Positions 24,783 to 33,621 of a stretch of 37,641 bases of DNA are shown one piece after another. Within the stretch, counting starts at the first letter, position 1. Each line of letters begins with the position of its first letter. Source of the stretch: Candidatus Peribacter sp. UBA6535 (lineage in GTDB: Bacteria > Patescibacteriota > Gracilibacteria > Peribacterales > Peribacteraceae). The notes beneath the pieces were generated by a model. It saw nothing but the letters and a program-made list of their open reading frames with translations, made no database searches and was not told the DNA's origin. The stretch lies in NCBI GenBank assembly GCA_002436205.1, contig DJKT01000003.1, positions 1-37,641 of the forward strand, read 5' to 3'. A program made the position numbers and the translations under genes.

Positions 24783-25799
24783 CTATTCCGTCATTTTTGA
24801 GCCACCTCCAAGAAAGAAGTACCTATTCGTATTATGCTCTTCGTTGGTCTCACTGTAATGAATCTTGCCAGTCTTATCATGTAAATAGTACCAGTAGGCA
24901 CTCTTCTTTGGTCTTAGAGTCGCAATGATACTTTTAAGGCTGACGCTGGAAATAGGCCCCGGAGGAAGCCCTTTAAATTTACGAAGATTATATGGGGAGT
25001 TTACGTTAAGGTCTGCATGGGTGATGGCTTCTGTAGGCTTATTGACGATGTACCGAACAGCAGCATCAATACCCAAGCCCCATCCTGCTTCGTACCGTTT
25101 CCAGATAATGCCGGCAACAACAGGACGCTCTTCATCCGTTCGTGTTTCTTCTTCTACGAGAGATGTCATTGTAATAAATTCATGAAGATCAGTGATTTCA
25201 TCTCCATACTCTGTAACGACATTATCACGGAATGCATTGAGCATGCGCTCAAAGAAAAACTTCACAACAAAATCTTCAGCAGGAACGTAGTACGTATCTG
25301 GAAATAAATACCCCTCCAGTTTTCCTCCACGCTTCGCCAGATTTGCTGTATCTGATGGAAGGAATGTATAGGACTCAAAATCACATTCATTTGCGCAACG
25401 CACGGCATCTCCCTTTTCAATAAGTTCCATCTCTACGAGAACCTGATCTATATCCTGTACGGTAAATCCTTCTGGAATCGTTACGATCATCTCCTCCGCA
25501 CGACCTGTCTGCAGTATGGTAACGAGATCCATTACAGATTGTGACTCATCGAGCAAGAACACCCCCGCTTGCAAAGAACCATCCAATCCTTTGAGCTTGA
25601 GATGTAATTTGAAAGCAAACGGAGAACGGATCAATCCTTCTTCTTTGAGTTGAGTTGCTATCTTTGACGTCGTAGACCCTGCATCGATGGTGACCTTACT
25701 GCGTGTGGCGGCAGCGGGATCAATGGGACTTAGAGCTCTGGCATACCAAAGATAAGAGAGTATTCCTGTGGCAATGATGATGACTAAAAGTTTTTTCAT
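24783..25799 (-). CDS. mltG: Endolytic transglycosylase MltG (YceG)
   Basis: This 338-aa membrane-anchored lytic transglycosylase cuts nascent peptidoglycan and is thought to set glycan strand length. An N-terminal transmembrane helix (about residues 4-20) is followed by a LysM-like subdomain (VTIDAGSTTSKIATQLKEEGLI). The YceG catalytic domain has MTSLVEEETRTDEERPVVAGI, where the first Glu of the E-x-E pair is the expected catalytic acid, and SPYNLRKFKGLPPGPIS, a strong family motif. I start at the ATG at 25799. A longer frame reads through the A-rich repeat tract. TTGAAA and TATTCT from that tract form its likely promoter. Confidence 0.93.
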   Translation of the reverse strand: MKKLLVIIIATGILSYLWYARALSPIDPAAATRSKVTIDAGSTTSKIATQLKEEGLIRSPFAFKLHLKLKGLDGSLQAGVFLLDESQSVMDLVTILQTGRAEEMIVTIPEGFTVQDIDQVLVEMELIEKGDAVRCANECDFESYTFLPSDTANLAKRGGKLEGYLFPDTYYVPAEDFVVKFFFERMLNAFRDNVVTEYGDEITDLHEFITMTSLVEEETRTDEERPVVAGIIWKRYEAGWGLGIDAAVRYIVNKPTEAITHADLNVNSPYNLRKFKGLPPGPISSVSLKSIIATLRPKKSAYWYYLHDKTGKIHYSETNEEHNTNRYFFLGGGSKMTE

Positions 25800-25817
25800 A
25801 CATGTAACAAAAGAATA

Positions 25818-25852
25818 CATTTTCAATTTTCCATTTTCAATTTTCAATTTCC
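25818..25852 (-). repeat. A/T short-word repeat tract between ybaB and mltG, possible promoter
   Basis: The words GAAAATT and GAAAATGG alternate over about 35 bp on the minus strand and include the ybaB stop codon. TTGAAA (25835-25840) is followed by a 17-nt spacer and TATTCT (25812-25817), 12 nt before the mltG ATG. This is the second of three such tracts at gene junctions here. Confidence 0.5.
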
Positions 25853-26158
25853 TAGTCCCTTCATTCCTTCTTCTGGCGCACCCATTCCCATCTGACCCAT
25901 AACACCCTGCATCTTCTCGGTTGCAACTATTTGCGCCTTCTTGAGTGCACGGTTAAGCGCATCAGTTAGTAGGGCGGGGATCCTTTCTCGAGACACCTCA
26001 TCACCGATCTCAATAGAGACAATCTCTTGCTCTGCATTCACCGTTACCACCACACCTTCGGCTTCCGCCTCTACGTGGATGTTCTTAAGCTCCTTTTTGA
26101 TCTTCTTTGCCTGTTTCTGGATCCTGAACATGTCTTTGGTTTGCTTAAATGATGTCAT
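25844..26158 (-). CDS. ybaB: YbaB/EbfC nucleoid-associated protein
   Basis: This 104-aa DNA-binding protein forms tweezer-like dimers and coats DNA without strong sequence preference. The helix MFRIQKQAKKIKKELKNI, the beta segment VEAEAEGVVVTVNAEQEIVSIEI and the C-terminal helix LTDALNRALKKAQIVATEKM are all family features. The Met/Gly-rich tail (GVMGQMGMGAP) is also typical. It starts at the ATG at 26158; a longer in-frame start at 26218 gives a hydrophobic leader absent from the family and reads through the third repeat tract. Usually it sits beside dnaX/recR; here it pairs with mltG. It ends in TGA. Confidence 0.9.
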   Translation of the reverse strand: MTSFKQTKDMFRIQKQAKKIKKELKNIHVEAEAEGVVVTVNAEQEIVSIEIGDEVSRERIPALLTDALNRALKKAQIVATEKMQGVMGQMGMGAPEEGMKGLGN

Positions 26159-26160
26159 AG

Positions 26161-26197
26161 TAGAGACAAGATACAAGATGCAAGCACCAAGATACAA
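26161..26197 (-). repeat. Short-word repeat tract upstream of ybaB, possible promoter
   Basis: AAGATACAAG, GATGCAAG and CAAGATACAA recur within 37 bp. On the minus strand TTGTAT (26192-26197), an 18-nt spacer and TATCTT (26168-26173) end 9 nt before the ybaB ATG. Confidence 0.45.
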
Positions 26198-26240
26198 ATA
26201 AATGGCTAAAAACTCCAAAATATGGTAAAATACTTAGATT

Positions 26241-26660
26241 ATGGAAGAAGGTACATTTATCTACGACCTCATTATGCTGACGGCCAGTCTGGAGACTGTT
26301 TCCATCTTTGCAGCCGGTATAATCGGATATATCGGTGTGATGATTATGGCATACGGAGCAGTTAAAAGTGCTGCTCACTTTATTCTTTCGACCATTCGCC
26401 AAAACAATCACCTACCCTACATTCGCATCGACCTCGGTAAGCACCTTGCGCTGGGTCTGGAGTTTCTTGTAGGAAAAGACATTATCGAATCGATTATGCG
26501 TCCCAGCTGGGATGATCTTGGAAAACTCGCAGTCATCATTGCTCTGAGGATAGTCGTGACGATGATGCTCAGTTGGGAGCTGAAGGAAATTAAAGAAGAA
26601 ATCGCACAAGACAAAGAGTATATGAAGATGAGTGGAGCGAAGAAGAAAGTGAGGAAGTAA
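26241..26660 (+). CDS. DUF1622 family membrane protein
   Basis: This 139-aa membrane protein has three predicted helices (about residues 13-37, 65-80 and 92-112). The DUF1622 core IDLGKHLALGLEFLVGKDIIESIMRPSWDDLG is followed by a charged amphipathic tail (ELKEIKEEIAQDKEYM). Members are widespread and uncharacterised; some sit near ion transport genes. It is divergent from ybaB, and its TAAAAT box ends 9 nt before the ATG. The 3' end lies 3 bp from the stop of the convergent ATPase gene with no terminator between them, so antisense overlap of transcripts is likely. Confidence 0.85.
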   Translation: MEEGTFIYDLIMLTASLETVSIFAAGIIGYIGVMIMAYGAVKSAAHFILSTIRQNNHLPYIRIDLGKHLALGLEFLVGKDIIESIMRPSWDDLGKLAVIIALRIVVTMMLSWELKEIKEEIAQDKEYMKMSGAKKKVRK

Positions 26661-26663
26661 TGG

Positions 26664-29303
26664 CTACCCCACAATCCCAATTCGATCCTCAATCTCCTGA
26701 TTGACGAATACCTTTTTGCGACCGTACTTCATACGGCTGTATTCCTTGACGAGTTCACCAAGTTTTTCGTTACGGTTGGATTCGTCATAGATCGTATTCA
26801 TACTAAACGGCCTTGAGGTTACGTTATTGATATTGAGCTTTGTGTAACACTGGAAGTTTGGAACATTGATCACATCTTGCTCGGAGAGTAACGGCGCCAT
26901 TTCTTTGGCCATGTACTCTGCATCTTCTGCACCAATCTTAAATGAACTGATACTACCCACGTTACCAAACACCGCATCGCGTAACTTGGTGCTTGCAGAT
27001 CCATAGGCTTCTGTCTTACCAACAAGCTGTCCAATAAATTGGTGCGCCATAATAAGACCCAGTTCGTACTTACGAGCTTCTGAGAGAATGGTTGCAAACG
27101 CATCTGTCACAAAGTTTTGGAACTCATCCACATATAAGTAGAAACGACGACGTTCATCTTTAGCCATATCTGCACGACTCATCGCAGCCATGTTAATTTT
27201 GTTCACGAAGATGAGTCCGAGCAGCTGTGCATTAACATCACCAATCTTACCCTTGGAAAGATTGACCAGAAGCACTTTTCCGGTATCCATTATCTCACGA
27301 ATATCAAACGCAGATTTTGGCTGACCAATGATATTACGCATGGTCGTGTTGGTGATGAACGGTCCAAACTTGGAACTAAAGTACGGGATCATCTCTTCTT
27401 TCTCCCTCGCTCCGGTCTTTGCCATTTCATGCTCCCAGAAACTGCGCACCACAGTGTTTCTACACTTGCTAACCTTGTAGCGCTGGAAGTCTTCGTCAAC
27501 AAAGAGTCTTGGAACATCGATGATTGTTGCACCTTCTTCTTCGTCATCCATAAGAGTTAGACACCCGTTACGGAAGTAGTGTTGGATACGAGGACCAAAG
27601 ATTTCATTTCCAAAGAGCTTGATAAAGATTTCCATCGCATCCAAAGATGCACGATCTTTTTCTTCTGGTGTATTTGCCTCCAAGAGATTGAGACCCATAG
27701 GGCGTTCCATATCTGCAGGATTAAACAATACAATTTCTTTCGCTCGTTCTTTTGGTGTGTGTGCAAGGGCGTCTTCTATCAAGTCTCCATGAGGGTCAAT
27801 CATACAAACACCTTCACTGTTTCTAATATCCTGACGTGACATCCAACTGATATACGCAGATTTACCTGTACCAGATTTACCAATGATGTAGTGATGTCTC
27901 GTACGGTCTTTATGGAGGAATCGAATTTCTGTTTCTGCAGCTCGATATTTATTGACTCCAAGCAAGATACCTTCTTCTGGAATATTGGGAGGAGGAGGTA
28001 ATACCTTGGATGCTGTCCACTGAATAATAGGAATCTTGTTGTAGCGGCTGTCCGGGAAGTGAAACAGTCCCGCAAGTTCCTTTTCTACTACCAGAGACTT
28101 CTTGTGTATAAAACCGTTGATACGGTTTTTCCACAGTTTGTAGAAAATCTTGGCATTCAAATCCAACGGGAAGAAGTCTACGAACAATCGTTTGTTCATC
28201 AGCACATTTCCGTACAGATCTTTAAACGCATTAAATGCTACCTGCATGTTATTCGTTATTTCCATAGATCGATCCCAACTTTTGCTGGCCGCGAAGATTC
28301 GGATGGATGCATGGTAAAAACCCATACCTGCTTTCTCTCCCATGCGTTTATACAGCTCTTCTTCTGGTTGAATCATACGCACAAAGGAGTCTCCACTCTT
28401 TGCCCCCGGTGCCATAGTACTTGTGTCCCCTGTTGCTATACCCGAAACAATGTTTCCGATAATCTTGAGACCAGGGATGTGACTGAGCCAGTGATCTTTC
28501 TTCCCTTTAAAGCTAACACTTGCATGCTGGCGCGCTTTCTTATTCCACTTACCAGAGAACGATGGTGTTAGTACCATCTGGATACACGCTGTTTCATCTG
28601 CACCGAGTTTACTGAGAACGTTTGCAATACCATTAAGTGGATCATCTTGCATCTGCTCATAAAAACGAATCGGATACATATACTGCTTCTGCATCATCAT
28701 GTTGTAGGCAACTAACTTACTTCCCTCGGGCCAGATGTCTGGAGTCTTATTTATGGTCACTTCTGCATCTGGATAAAACGCTGTTACTTGCTTTTCGACA
28801 ATAGAGACAAGCTTAGGATCTGTAACGACATACATTGTCAGCTGCCCTTTCTCGACATACATCTCAAAGCTAATACAGATATATCTGAAGAACCAGAAAT
28901 GTAACATCTGGTTGAAGTTGAGTGACTTGATTTCCCAAAGCGCTCGAAAGAGCTGCTCCATAATAGCAATCTTTTCCTTGAAGTCTTTCTCTGTACGCTT
29001 CTCTTGGTCGATCTTCGTCTCTTGTCTTGGGAGCAGAATTTTTAGCGCTACCAACTTCTTCCCTTGCTTGTACGCATAAAAATATCGGAAGTACTTCTTA
29101 GCGAGTCTCCAACCAAAGTACAACAAGATAATACTGAAGACCGTGCTAAAAGGCGCACTGACAAACTGGCCTCCAAGCCAACCCCAAAATCCATCAGTAA
29201 ACAGCGTAATACCACTGATGATAATCAGCCAGAGAAACGGCCAGGTACCGTAGCGGAGGAGTTTTACCAAGGGGTAAGGAGAAGGGTTAAGCTTAGGATA
29301 CAA
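26664..29303 (-). CDS. VirB4/TraD-like membrane-anchored secretion ATPase
   Basis: This 879-aa AAA/FtsK-HerA ATPase resembles type IV secretion coupling proteins (VirD4/TraD, TraG/VirB4). Two transmembrane helices lie near residues 18-70, followed by a basic coil. A mid-region of about 350 residues recalls the CPR-type VirB4-like proteins. Walker A is GKSGTGKS at 475-482, and Walker B YLYVDEFQNF is near residue 725. Sequences such as GVCMIDPHGDLIEDAL and GLIMAHQFIGQL are typical of coupling ATPases. The start is TTG at 29303 after an extended -10 (TGCTATAAT), with 11 nt between. It would power DNA or protein transfer across the membrane. Its linkage to the twin pilin at 32944 is an inference from proximity. 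Confidence 0.85.
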   Translation of the reverse strand: MYPKLNPSPYPLVKLLRYGTWPFLWLIIISGITLFTDGFWGWLGGQFVSAPFSTVFSIILLYFGWRLAKKYFRYFYAYKQGKKLVALKILLPRQETKIDQEKRTEKDFKEKIAIMEQLFRALWEIKSLNFNQMLHFWFFRYICISFEMYVEKGQLTMYVVTDPKLVSIVEKQVTAFYPDAEVTINKTPDIWPEGSKLVAYNMMMQKQYMYPIRFYEQMQDDPLNGIANVLSKLGADETACIQMVLTPSFSGKWNKKARQHASVSFKGKKDHWLSHIPGLKIIGNIVSGIATGDTSTMAPGAKSGDSFVRMIQPEEELYKRMGEKAGMGFYHASIRIFAASKSWDRSMEITNNMQVAFNAFKDLYGNVLMNKRLFVDFFPLDLNAKIFYKLWKNRINGFIHKKSLVVEKELAGLFHFPDSRYNKIPIIQWTASKVLPPPPNIPEEGILLGVNKYRAAETEIRFLHKDRTRHHYIIGKSGTGKSAYISWMSRQDIRNSEGVCMIDPHGDLIEDALAHTPKERAKEIVLFNPADMERPMGLNLLEANTPEEKDRASLDAMEIFIKLFGNEIFGPRIQHYFRNGCLTLMDDEEEGATIIDVPRLFVDEDFQRYKVSKCRNTVVRSFWEHEMAKTGAREKEEMIPYFSSKFGPFITNTTMRNIIGQPKSAFDIREIMDTGKVLLVNLSKGKIGDVNAQLLGLIFVNKINMAAMSRADMAKDERRRFYLYVDEFQNFVTDAFATILSEARKYELGLIMAHQFIGQLVGKTEAYGSASTKLRDAVFGNVGSISSFKIGAEDAEYMAKEMAPLLSEQDVINVPNFQCYTKLNINNVTSRPFSMNTIYDESNRNEKLGELVKEYSRMKYGRKKVFVNQEIEDRIGIVG

Positions 29304-29314
29304 TAAATCTACTG

Positions 29315-29323
29315 ATTATAGCA
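29315..29323 (-). promoter_or_regulatory. Extended -10 promoter of the secretion ATPase
   Basis: TGCTATAAT on the minus strand, with 11 nt to the TTG start. No clear -35 is present, as expected for an extended -10 element. A matching TGCTATAAT precedes the 3D-domain gene at 31849. Confidence 0.5.
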
Positions 29324-29350
29324 GATTTTGGGCTTGCTGGGTAGATCAGC

Positions 29351-30391
29351 TCATGGCAACACGCATCCACTGACATCCATGCGCATTTGGCGGCGATGTC
29401 CGAGAGTATCACCTATTAAGAAAGAATATTGCCCTGGCATATCAGGCGTCATTCTGTATTTCTCTTTGGGATGCACAAAATCCTGAATACGCAAATACTC
29501 CCCGTCTGGGAACGTGACACCCTGTATCACAAATGGTCTATTGCTCTGTAAAATAAGCTGATCTCCCAAAGTAAATGTGTGGGGGACTCCACGAAAGAAA
29601 TGAACATCTCGCGTAATTCTGCGCTGATAGTACCGCTTTTTTTGCTCGCATTTATCTACAAGATTGTGATCTCCCAATCGATCAAATGTTGCTCGAAGTA
29701 CCCCTTGTCCTACCGGTGCAATTTCTTCGAATGCGGCTTTGCTTAAATCCATATCTCTTCCATTAACATATGGACCGCGGTCATTAATGCGTACAACAAC
29801 ACTCTTACCGTTATCCACATTGGTCACTTTGACGAGTGTATTACTGGGATACGACCTGTGTGCAGCGGTAATTGCATACATATCGAATGTATCACCGAAA
29901 GCCGTTCCGTTTCCATGGAAATAATCTGCATAGAAACTGACTTCATGCACCTCTTTTCGTAGCATTTCATCCAATGTTCGCATGAGAGTTATAAGATCAC
30001 TCATGATAATGCGGCCGTCGAGGGGTCGATCTACATCAACAATTGAATAATCTGCAATCATTGAAAGTAGGTCTTCCTCACGCATATCCGGAAGCTCACG
30101 AATGTTTCGTGTGCGATACATCCAGAGCAACGCATCTTTCAGCAAGACAGGATCATCAGGATGAAAAGCAGATTCATCTGGCAGTATTCCCCTCCCCTTT
30201 GCATACGATATCTGTAGATAACCGAGATCTTCTTCTGTGACATCAGAATATGCAGCACCATTTTCAATAGCTGGCCTGTTGATGCTTTCCCAAATCAAGA
30301 GAAATGCATCCGCTCGCGTTGCAAATGTACCCTCTGCAAGTGCAGAAAATGGCATGCATATTAAACCGATACTGATCAGAAAATATTTAAT
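29351..30391 (-). CDS. rlpA: SLH-RlpA protein with signal peptide, possible ATT start
   Basis: This secreted wall protein combines S-layer-homology-like repeats in the N-terminal half (TRADAFLLIWESIN, then YSDVTEEDLGYLQISYAKGRGILP) with an RlpA double-psi barrel (SFYADYFHGNGTAFGDTFDMYAITAAHRSYP, then RINDRGPYVNGRDMDLS). RlpA enzymes cut or bind denuded glycan at septa. The first ATG in frame (30355) gives only a truncated leader, yet the frame stays open upstream. It encodes a perfect signal peptide from an ATT at 30391: Lys2, a hydrophobic core and the A-L-A cleavage site. No ATG, GTG or TTG lies in that stretch before the stop. I annotate from ATT; a real start at 30355 would leave the protein without an intact signal. 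Confidence 0.75.
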   Translation of the reverse strand: MKYFLISIGLICMPFSALAEGTFATRADAFLLIWESINRPAIENGAAYSDVTEEDLGYLQISYAKGRGILPDESAFHPDDPVLLKDALLWMYRTRNIRELPDMREEDLLSMIADYSIVDVDRPLDGRIIMSDLITLMRTLDEMLRKEVHEVSFYADYFHGNGTAFGDTFDMYAITAAHRSYPSNTLVKVTNVDNGKSVVVRINDRGPYVNGRDMDLSKAAFEEIAPVGQGVLRATFDRLGDHNLVDKCEQKKRYYQRRITRDVHFFRGVPHTFTLGDQLILQSNRPFVIQGVTFPDGEYLRIQDFVHPKEKYRMTPDMPGQYSFLIGDTLGHRRQMRMDVSGCVLP

Positions 30392-30439
30392 AGAGATAGC
30401 TTGAAAGAATGTGCCTCGAAGGTCAATTGACGAAGCGTA

Positions 30440-31849
30440 CTACAACGCTCTCCACCCCTCCGCTCTCACTAAACGATACAGAATATTGCGCTGATCTTTG
30501 CGCAGAGTTCGTAGTGTCGCAGGACCTACGTATCCTGCACCTGTATCAGATCGGGAACTGATCAAACCGCGATCTAGTTGATACCGCATGACGGAGACTT
30601 CGGTAAGTGGACCGTAGACTCCGTTGATTTTTTGTTCCGGGAAAAATCCAAGTGCAGCGAGTTCTGCTTGCAAGAGTCTCACTTGTTTTCCTGAATATCC
30701 ATCTCCCAAGAAGTGTGCAATGCGCTGGCCACGCTCTTCGATGTATTGATCGATAGCGTAGCGATCGAGATGTCGATCTGCATGGTTTTCAACAATCTGG
30801 CGGTTCCACTTTCCACGAAGTGCACGACTTGTCATGGGTCCAATGCGACCGGCACCTGTATCAGAAGCAGTGCCTACGAGTGCGTGGTCTTGCTGGAACT
30901 TGAGGATAGAAGCGAAGAGATTGTCATCATACTCACCATTGGTTCTTCCCTTGTAGTAGCCAAGAAATCGAAGCATTCGCTGTGCCTCTGCTATAGCATC
31001 TGCTGATGCCTTCGGATCTATGTATTCGGTAAATGGAACGCGCGCCTTAAGTCTTGAACGTGCCCCAAGTACAAACGCTGCTGATTTTTCTGAAAGCACA
31101 TTGGTCGGTGCATCCACTCGGAAGTCTCGAAGGAAAGCATGGAATGCACGACTGGTCTGTGGACCAAAGAATCCCGTTGGCCTGTGTTTGAGGTAGCCAA
31201 TAGTTTGTAAGTGATCTTGGAGTAAGTAGACAGACAGTCCTCTCTCTCCTTCCTTCGGACGCATCGCAAGAAAATTATCTTTTTCGACGAAGTACATCTT
31301 CAGCTCGTCAATTGGTGCTGGCATATCTTCGAACACAACATGAGTTTCAGGCTGAGCAAATGTGGTTGGATACACAGTTCCCTTAACGCGCTGCAGCCCA
31401 AAGGCAAGCGCACGAGCCAAGCCCTCTTCTCCGTATCCTGCCCAGATATCTAAGCGGTGTTTCCCATTGCCAAGTTCGTTAATAGCCCCTCCTCTATCGT
31501 GCACGGCAAATGTTCCAAGCCCCGGTAAACGTATTTTTGTTCCAAAGGGATAACTGGATGGTGCTGCAATCATACCGGGGTACACTGGGGTTTGATCTGC
31601 ACCAGCAATCCCCTGCCCATTCAACACTTTATCCGCTTCGAGTCCGCCTTTGACATAGCAACACTGACCAGGAAGTGGCGAGTAATATGCAGTGATCAGA
31701 AACTCTTGTTCGTAAGGCTCGTTTCGTACCATAGGATTTCCAAGAGTTTGATAGGGCAATATGACAGCAACCGCCAGCATGACTGCCTTGAGGTGAAGTG
31801 GAAACTTCGGAAGATCCCTTTTATAGAGTGGTGTGATTTTTGTTTTCAA
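30440..31849 (-). CDS. 3D-domain protein with peptidoglycan-binding repeats
   Basis: This 469-aa envelope protein has a hydrophobic anchor or signal near residues 20-37, followed by a 3D (Asp-Asp-Asp) barrel related to MltA and Rpf2 (FLITAYYSPLPGQCCYVKGG, then FAVHDRGGAI and RLDIWAGYGEEGLARAL). Three PG_binding_1-like repeats follow, each with a G-x-x-GP-x-T motif (GFFGPQTSRAF, GRIGPMTSRAL, GYVGPATLRTL), and two share the linker SDTGAG. It probably trims or binds peptidoglycan. The start is TTG at 31849, 8 nt after TGCTATAAT. It lies 48 bp upstream of the RlpA gene in the same direction, so the two wall proteins form a likely operon. Confidence 0.85.
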   Translation of the reverse strand: MKTKITPLYKRDLPKFPLHLKAVMLAVAVILPYQTLGNPMVRNEPYEQEFLITAYYSPLPGQCCYVKGGLEADKVLNGQGIAGADQTPVYPGMIAAPSSYPFGTKIRLPGLGTFAVHDRGGAINELGNGKHRLDIWAGYGEEGLARALAFGLQRVKGTVYPTTFAQPETHVVFEDMPAPIDELKMYFVEKDNFLAMRPKEGERGLSVYLLQDHLQTIGYLKHRPTGFFGPQTSRAFHAFLRDFRVDAPTNVLSEKSAAFVLGARSRLKARVPFTEYIDPKASADAIAEAQRMLRFLGYYKGRTNGEYDDNLFASILKFQQDHALVGTASDTGAGRIGPMTSRALRGKWNRQIVENHADRHLDRYAIDQYIEERGQRIAHFLGDGYSGKQVRLLQAELAALGFFPEQKINGVYGPLTEVSVMRYQLDRGLISSRSDTGAGYVGPATLRTLRKDQRNILYRLVRAEGWRAL

Positions 31850-31857
31850 ATCTTATT

Positions 31858-31866
31858 ATTATAGCA
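31858..31866 (-). promoter_or_regulatory. Extended -10 promoter of the 3D-domain/RlpA pair
   Basis: TGCTATAAT on the minus strand, 8 nt from the TTG start. It is the same nine bases as at 29315-29323. Confidence 0.55.
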
Positions 31867-31897
31867 AATATCAGATGCGGAGTCTGTATATCTAAGT

Positions 31898-32893
31898 TTA
31901 CATAACGATAACCTCATCCTCTAGCCGCATTCCAAACTTTCCGGGGATATACACCCCTGGTTCTATAGTGATAATTTCGTTTTTTAGGAGCTTTGTTTTT
32001 TTAGCCTTTTGGCTGAGCGAAGCCCCCTCATGAATATCTAAACCAACTCCATGACCAAGTGAATGCGTGAAGTATTGTTCAAGACCTTCTTTTTTGAGAA
32101 TTGATCGAGCGATTTGATCGAGCTTGTGATTGGTTACACCAGGCTTGATGGCTTTGATTGATTCTGACTTTGCCCTATCCAAAGCGCTGTACACCTTTTT
32201 TTGTAACGGCGTTTTCTTTGCCGTAAAAAATATCTTGCTTTGGTCTGCACAGTATCCGTTTACTTTTGCTCCAACATCGATCTGGACGATATGGCCTTTC
32301 TTGAGTTTTCGAGATGTTGGATGATGATGCGGACTACTGGAGTGTGTTCCAAATGCAACAATCGGATCAAACGAGAGCCCATCTGCTCCAAGTTCGACTG
32401 CCCACTGTCGGAGCTTTTCTGCCAGCTGCTTTTCCGTAATTGATTTTTTGAGAACAGTAGGGATTCGATCCATCATTTGATGAGTAATGCGCTGTGCCTT
32501 GCGAAAGTTCCTCAGTTCATCTGGCTCTTTGGAGCGCCGAAACTCCTCAATAACTCCTTTTGATTGAACAAATTTTGTGTTCGTAAGTTTCCGCTTCCAC
32601 CTGCCAAGTCTCGCAACTGTGACGTCTTCTGACTCAAAACCACAACGCTTGATACCCTTGAGATGGCTCTTTAGGCTATCGGTGTCCCCTACTTTTACCC
32701 CCTTTCTCACCTGCTTTTTGGCAGCCACTGCGTAACGACCATCGACAAGAAATATCGTACTTTTAGCTTTAATAAGCACAAAACCTGCACTAACTTCTAC
32801 TCCACTCAGATAGCGAATATTCGTAAGATTTGAGACCAGAAACGCATCGGTTTTGGCTGATTTAAGGACATCTGTAGAGGCTTTCGGACGCAT
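31898..32893 (-). CDS. M24-family aminopeptidase P / Xaa-Pro peptidase
   Basis: This 331-aa cytosolic metallopeptidase removes N-terminal residues before proline. An N-terminal creatinase-like domain (FLVSNLTNIRYLSGV, IFLVDGRYAVAA) precedes the pita-bread catalytic domain. Metal ligands are recognisable in VQIDVGAKVNGYCADQSKIFF (two Asp), SLGHGVGLDIHEG (His), ITIEPGVYIPG (Glu) and MRLEDEVIV (Glu). I start at the ATG at 32893, where the family's N-terminal domain begins. A longer frame to 32950 runs through the divergent promoter of the pilin gene. The protein is slightly short for PepP, closer to the PepQ/YqhT type. Confidence 0.92.
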   Translation of the reverse strand: MRPKASTDVLKSAKTDAFLVSNLTNIRYLSGVEVSAGFVLIKAKSTIFLVDGRYAVAAKKQVRKGVKVGDTDSLKSHLKGIKRCGFESEDVTVARLGRWKRKLTNTKFVQSKGVIEEFRRSKEPDELRNFRKAQRITHQMMDRIPTVLKKSITEKQLAEKLRQWAVELGADGLSFDPIVAFGTHSSSPHHHPTSRKLKKGHIVQIDVGAKVNGYCADQSKIFFTAKKTPLQKKVYSALDRAKSESIKAIKPGVTNHKLDQIARSILKKEGLEQYFTHSLGHGVGLDIHEGASLSQKAKKTKLLKNEIITIEPGVYIPGKFGMRLEDEVIVM

Positions 32894-32943
32894 GCCCAAA
32901 GGGTAGCGTGAAAGGCTAAAATTTGCTACAATAGTATGAAAAC

Positions 32944-33621
32944 ATGACAAAACTCATATCCAATATCAAAGCCGTATCCTCAAGCTCCATTCTACTTGGT
33001 GCACTTCTTGGAATCTTTGCGGCAATAATGCCCGAACTCGTGGCTGCACAGTTTTACGGTGGACCCGGAATTGTTGGAGGTATCACACATGCAGAAGCAA
33101 TTGGTGGTGTCACCGGCCAGGAGATTCGTCAGATTGTGTTAAGCCTCCTTCTCGCCGTGTTGCTCTTTATGGGGCTGGCTGCCGTTGTTGTTATTGTAAT
33201 TGCTGGTATTTGGTTGGTTGTCAGTGTTGGTGATGAGCAAGCAAAGGAAAAGGCAAAGAAGATCATTCTCTATGCACTTGTAGGTCTCATTATCATAGCG
33301 CTTGCAGCAGGAATCGTAACACTCATTATCAATGCAACCGGTGGTGGTGGTATCTTTGGTCCTGTTCCAACACTAGGAAATGCTGATGGTACGGATATTC
33401 GTGCAACAGTTCGAAGAATTCTTAGAACTGTTCTTGGATTCATGGCACTCATTGCAGTGATAGTTATTGTCATTGCAGGAATCTCGATGGTGATCAGTCT
33501 CGGGAATGAGCAAGCGAAAGACCGTGCGAAGCGCATCATTCTGTACACGATCATTGGATTGTTTATCATATTGCTTGCAAGAGCATTGGTAGGACTTATA
33601 GATAGTACCGTAATGCCGTAA
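32944..33621 (+). CDS. Tandem-duplicated VirB2-like pilin membrane protein
   Basis: This 225-aa protein has an N-terminal signal or helix (residues 14-35, ending V-A-A before Gln36). Two homologous modules follow, each with two transmembrane helices around a small polar loop. The loops are GDEQAKEKAKKIILY (96-110) and GNEQAKDRAKRIILY (187-201), offset by 91 residues, and 17 of 27 residues are identical around them. Two helices with a short basic loop are the hallmark of VirB2/TrbC T4SS pilins, which are normally single-module. A Gly-rich linker (TGGGGIFGPVP) joins the modules. The gene overlaps the next by one base (TAATG). Pilus or channel assembly is inferred. Confidence 0.8.
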   Translation: MTKLISNIKAVSSSSILLGALLGIFAAIMPELVAAQFYGGPGIVGGITHAEAIGGVTGQEIRQIVLSLLLAVLLFMGLAAVVVIVIAGIWLVVSVGDEQAKEKAKKIILYALVGLIIIALAAGIVTLIINATGGGGIFGPVPTLGNADGTDIRATVRRILRTVLGFMALIAVIVIVIAGISMVISLGNEQAKDRAKRIILYTIIGLFIILLARALVGLIDSTVMP

